The notes beneath the pieces are model-generated. The model did no database searches and was not told the origin of the DNA. It saw only the letters and a program-made list of their open reading frames with translations. From NCBI GenBank assembly GCA_002399505.1, contig DHDT01000005.1:1-5053 (forward strand): DNA of 5,053 bases. The letters run 5' to 3'. A program made the translations under genes and the position numbers. The stretch comes from Caryophanales bacterium UBA4869 (GTDB lineage Bacteria; Bacillota_I; Bacilli_A; RFN20; CAG-288). Shown here in pieces: positions 4,773-5,053 of the stretch. Each line of letters opens with the position of its first letter. Positions within the stretch are counted from its first letter, which is position 1.

Positions 4773-4844
4773 TCTTCTTTCTTCCCTTCGGTGTCTCTTT
4801 CTATTCCGTCATACTCCTCTATACCTATCCTTCATTTGTTCCTT
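4773..4844 (+). other. Pyrimidine-rich, G-poor tract after the GntR gene
   Basis: About 72 bases just after the GntR stop are mostly C and T, with roughly a dozen purines and few G. No hairpin with a T run is visible between 4764 and the tRNA-Cys promoter. C-rich, G-poor RNA of this kind can act as a Rho loading site, so Rho-dependent ending of the GntR message is one possibility. This is inference from composition only. Confidence 0.3.
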
Positions 4845-4888
4845 AAACCGATATCATCAATTATTGCTGATTAAATAATAAAAATCTG

Positions 4889-4917
4889 TTGTCAAAAGGT
4901 TAGTATCGTGCTAAACT
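4889..4917 (+). promoter_or_regulatory. Promoter of tRNA-Cys/tRNA-Arg cluster
   Basis: TTGTCA (4889-4894, 5/6) and TAAACT (4912-4917, 4/6) are separated by 17 bases. The start point would be near 4924, about four bases before tRNA-Cys. Confidence 0.7.
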
Positions 4918-4927
4918 AGCCTTCGCT

Positions 4928-5002
4928 GGTTCCATAGCCAAGTTGGTAAGGCAAAGGACTGCAAATCCTCAACCGGCGGTTCGAATCCGCCTGGAACCTC
5001 CA
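4928..5002 (+). tRNA. tRNA-Cys (anticodon GCA)
   Basis: Acceptor strands GGTTCCA (4928-4934) and TGGAACC (4992-4998) pair fully. The discriminator is T4999, as expected for cysteine, and CCA is encoded at 5000-5002. The anticodon loop CTGCAAA holds GCA at 4961-4963. The outermost anticodon-stem pair is an A-C mismatch (4954/4970). The T stem is GGCGG/CCGCC. It is followed after 7 bases by tRNA-Arg, so the two are probably one transcript. Confidence 0.97.
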
Positions 5003-5009
5003 AAGCAAT

Positions 5010-5053
5010 GCGCTCGTAGCTCAGCTGGATTAGAGTATCTGACTACGAATCAG
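5010..5053 (+). tRNA. tRNA-Arg (anticodon ACG), 3' part missing
   Basis: The gene begins GCGCTCG, followed by a D arm with GCTCAGCTGGATTAGAGT and an anticodon arm with loop CTACGAA. The anticodon ACG lies at 5045-5047; A34 would be converted to inosine to read CGU/CGC/CGA. The window ends in the 3' side of the anticodon stem, so the T arm and acceptor 3' strand are not seen. Confidence 0.95.

Noticed and set aside
1269..5053. Integrated mobile element using a tRNA gene as attachment site
   Set aside because: No duplicated tRNA 3' end, integrase, transposase or phage gene is present. The tRNA genes in this window look like ordinary chromosomal units.

Overview
The window looks like chromosomal DNA from a low-GC Gram-positive bacterium (Bacillota; an Erysipelotrichales-type lineage is my guess, not proven). 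It is AT-rich, has sigma-A-like promoters (one is TTGAAA-17-TATAAT), intrinsic terminators, tRNA genes that encode CCA, a YtrA-type GntR regulator and a flavodoxin/ferredoxin fusion of the EFR1 type. TGA is used as a normal stop codon.

Layout: (1) 1-75, minus strand, tRNA-Ser(CGA) cut at its 3' end by the window edge. (2) 194-1132, a polytopic membrane protein whose C-terminal half is a GtrA domain, transcribed divergently from the tRNA. (3) 1269-1342, tRNA-Gly(TCC) with a near-consensus promoter and a strong terminator. (4) 1387-1618, non-coding DNA with a GC-rich hairpin and a second terminator-like hairpin, i.e. a possible small RNA or leader. (5) 1619-4020, a tight two-gene operon: an extended short-chain dehydrogenase/epimerase-like protein with an added C-terminal region ending in a Cys/His zinc-ribbon-like motif, then, overlapping by one base, a flavodoxin plus 2x[4Fe-4S] ferredoxin protein. 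(6) 4021-4460, a very AT-rich gene-free stretch with many inverted repeats and perhaps a decayed short reading frame. (7) 4461-4763, a short YtrA/GntR-type regulator with no transporter genes after it. (8) 4928 to the end, tRNA-Cys(GCA) and tRNA-Arg(ACG), the latter cut by the window end.

How they fit together: the epimerase-like protein and the EFR1-like protein are almost certainly co-expressed and probably form a redox pair, but the substrate cannot be told from sequence. The GtrA-like protein probably acts in movement of lipid-linked sugars or cell-surface polysaccharide. The GntR protein is likely a local or self regulator, and the repeat-rich DNA before it is a natural place for its operators.

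A recurring feature is that three of the four protein genes (194, 1619, 4461) have no usable Shine-Dalgarno sequence but do have a -10-like hexamer ending 7-8 bases before the ATG, as expected for leaderless mRNAs. The best candidates for undescribed biology are this start arrangement, the zinc-ribbon-tailed dehydrogenase with its flavodoxin/ferredoxin partner, and the repeat-dense region at 4183-4381.
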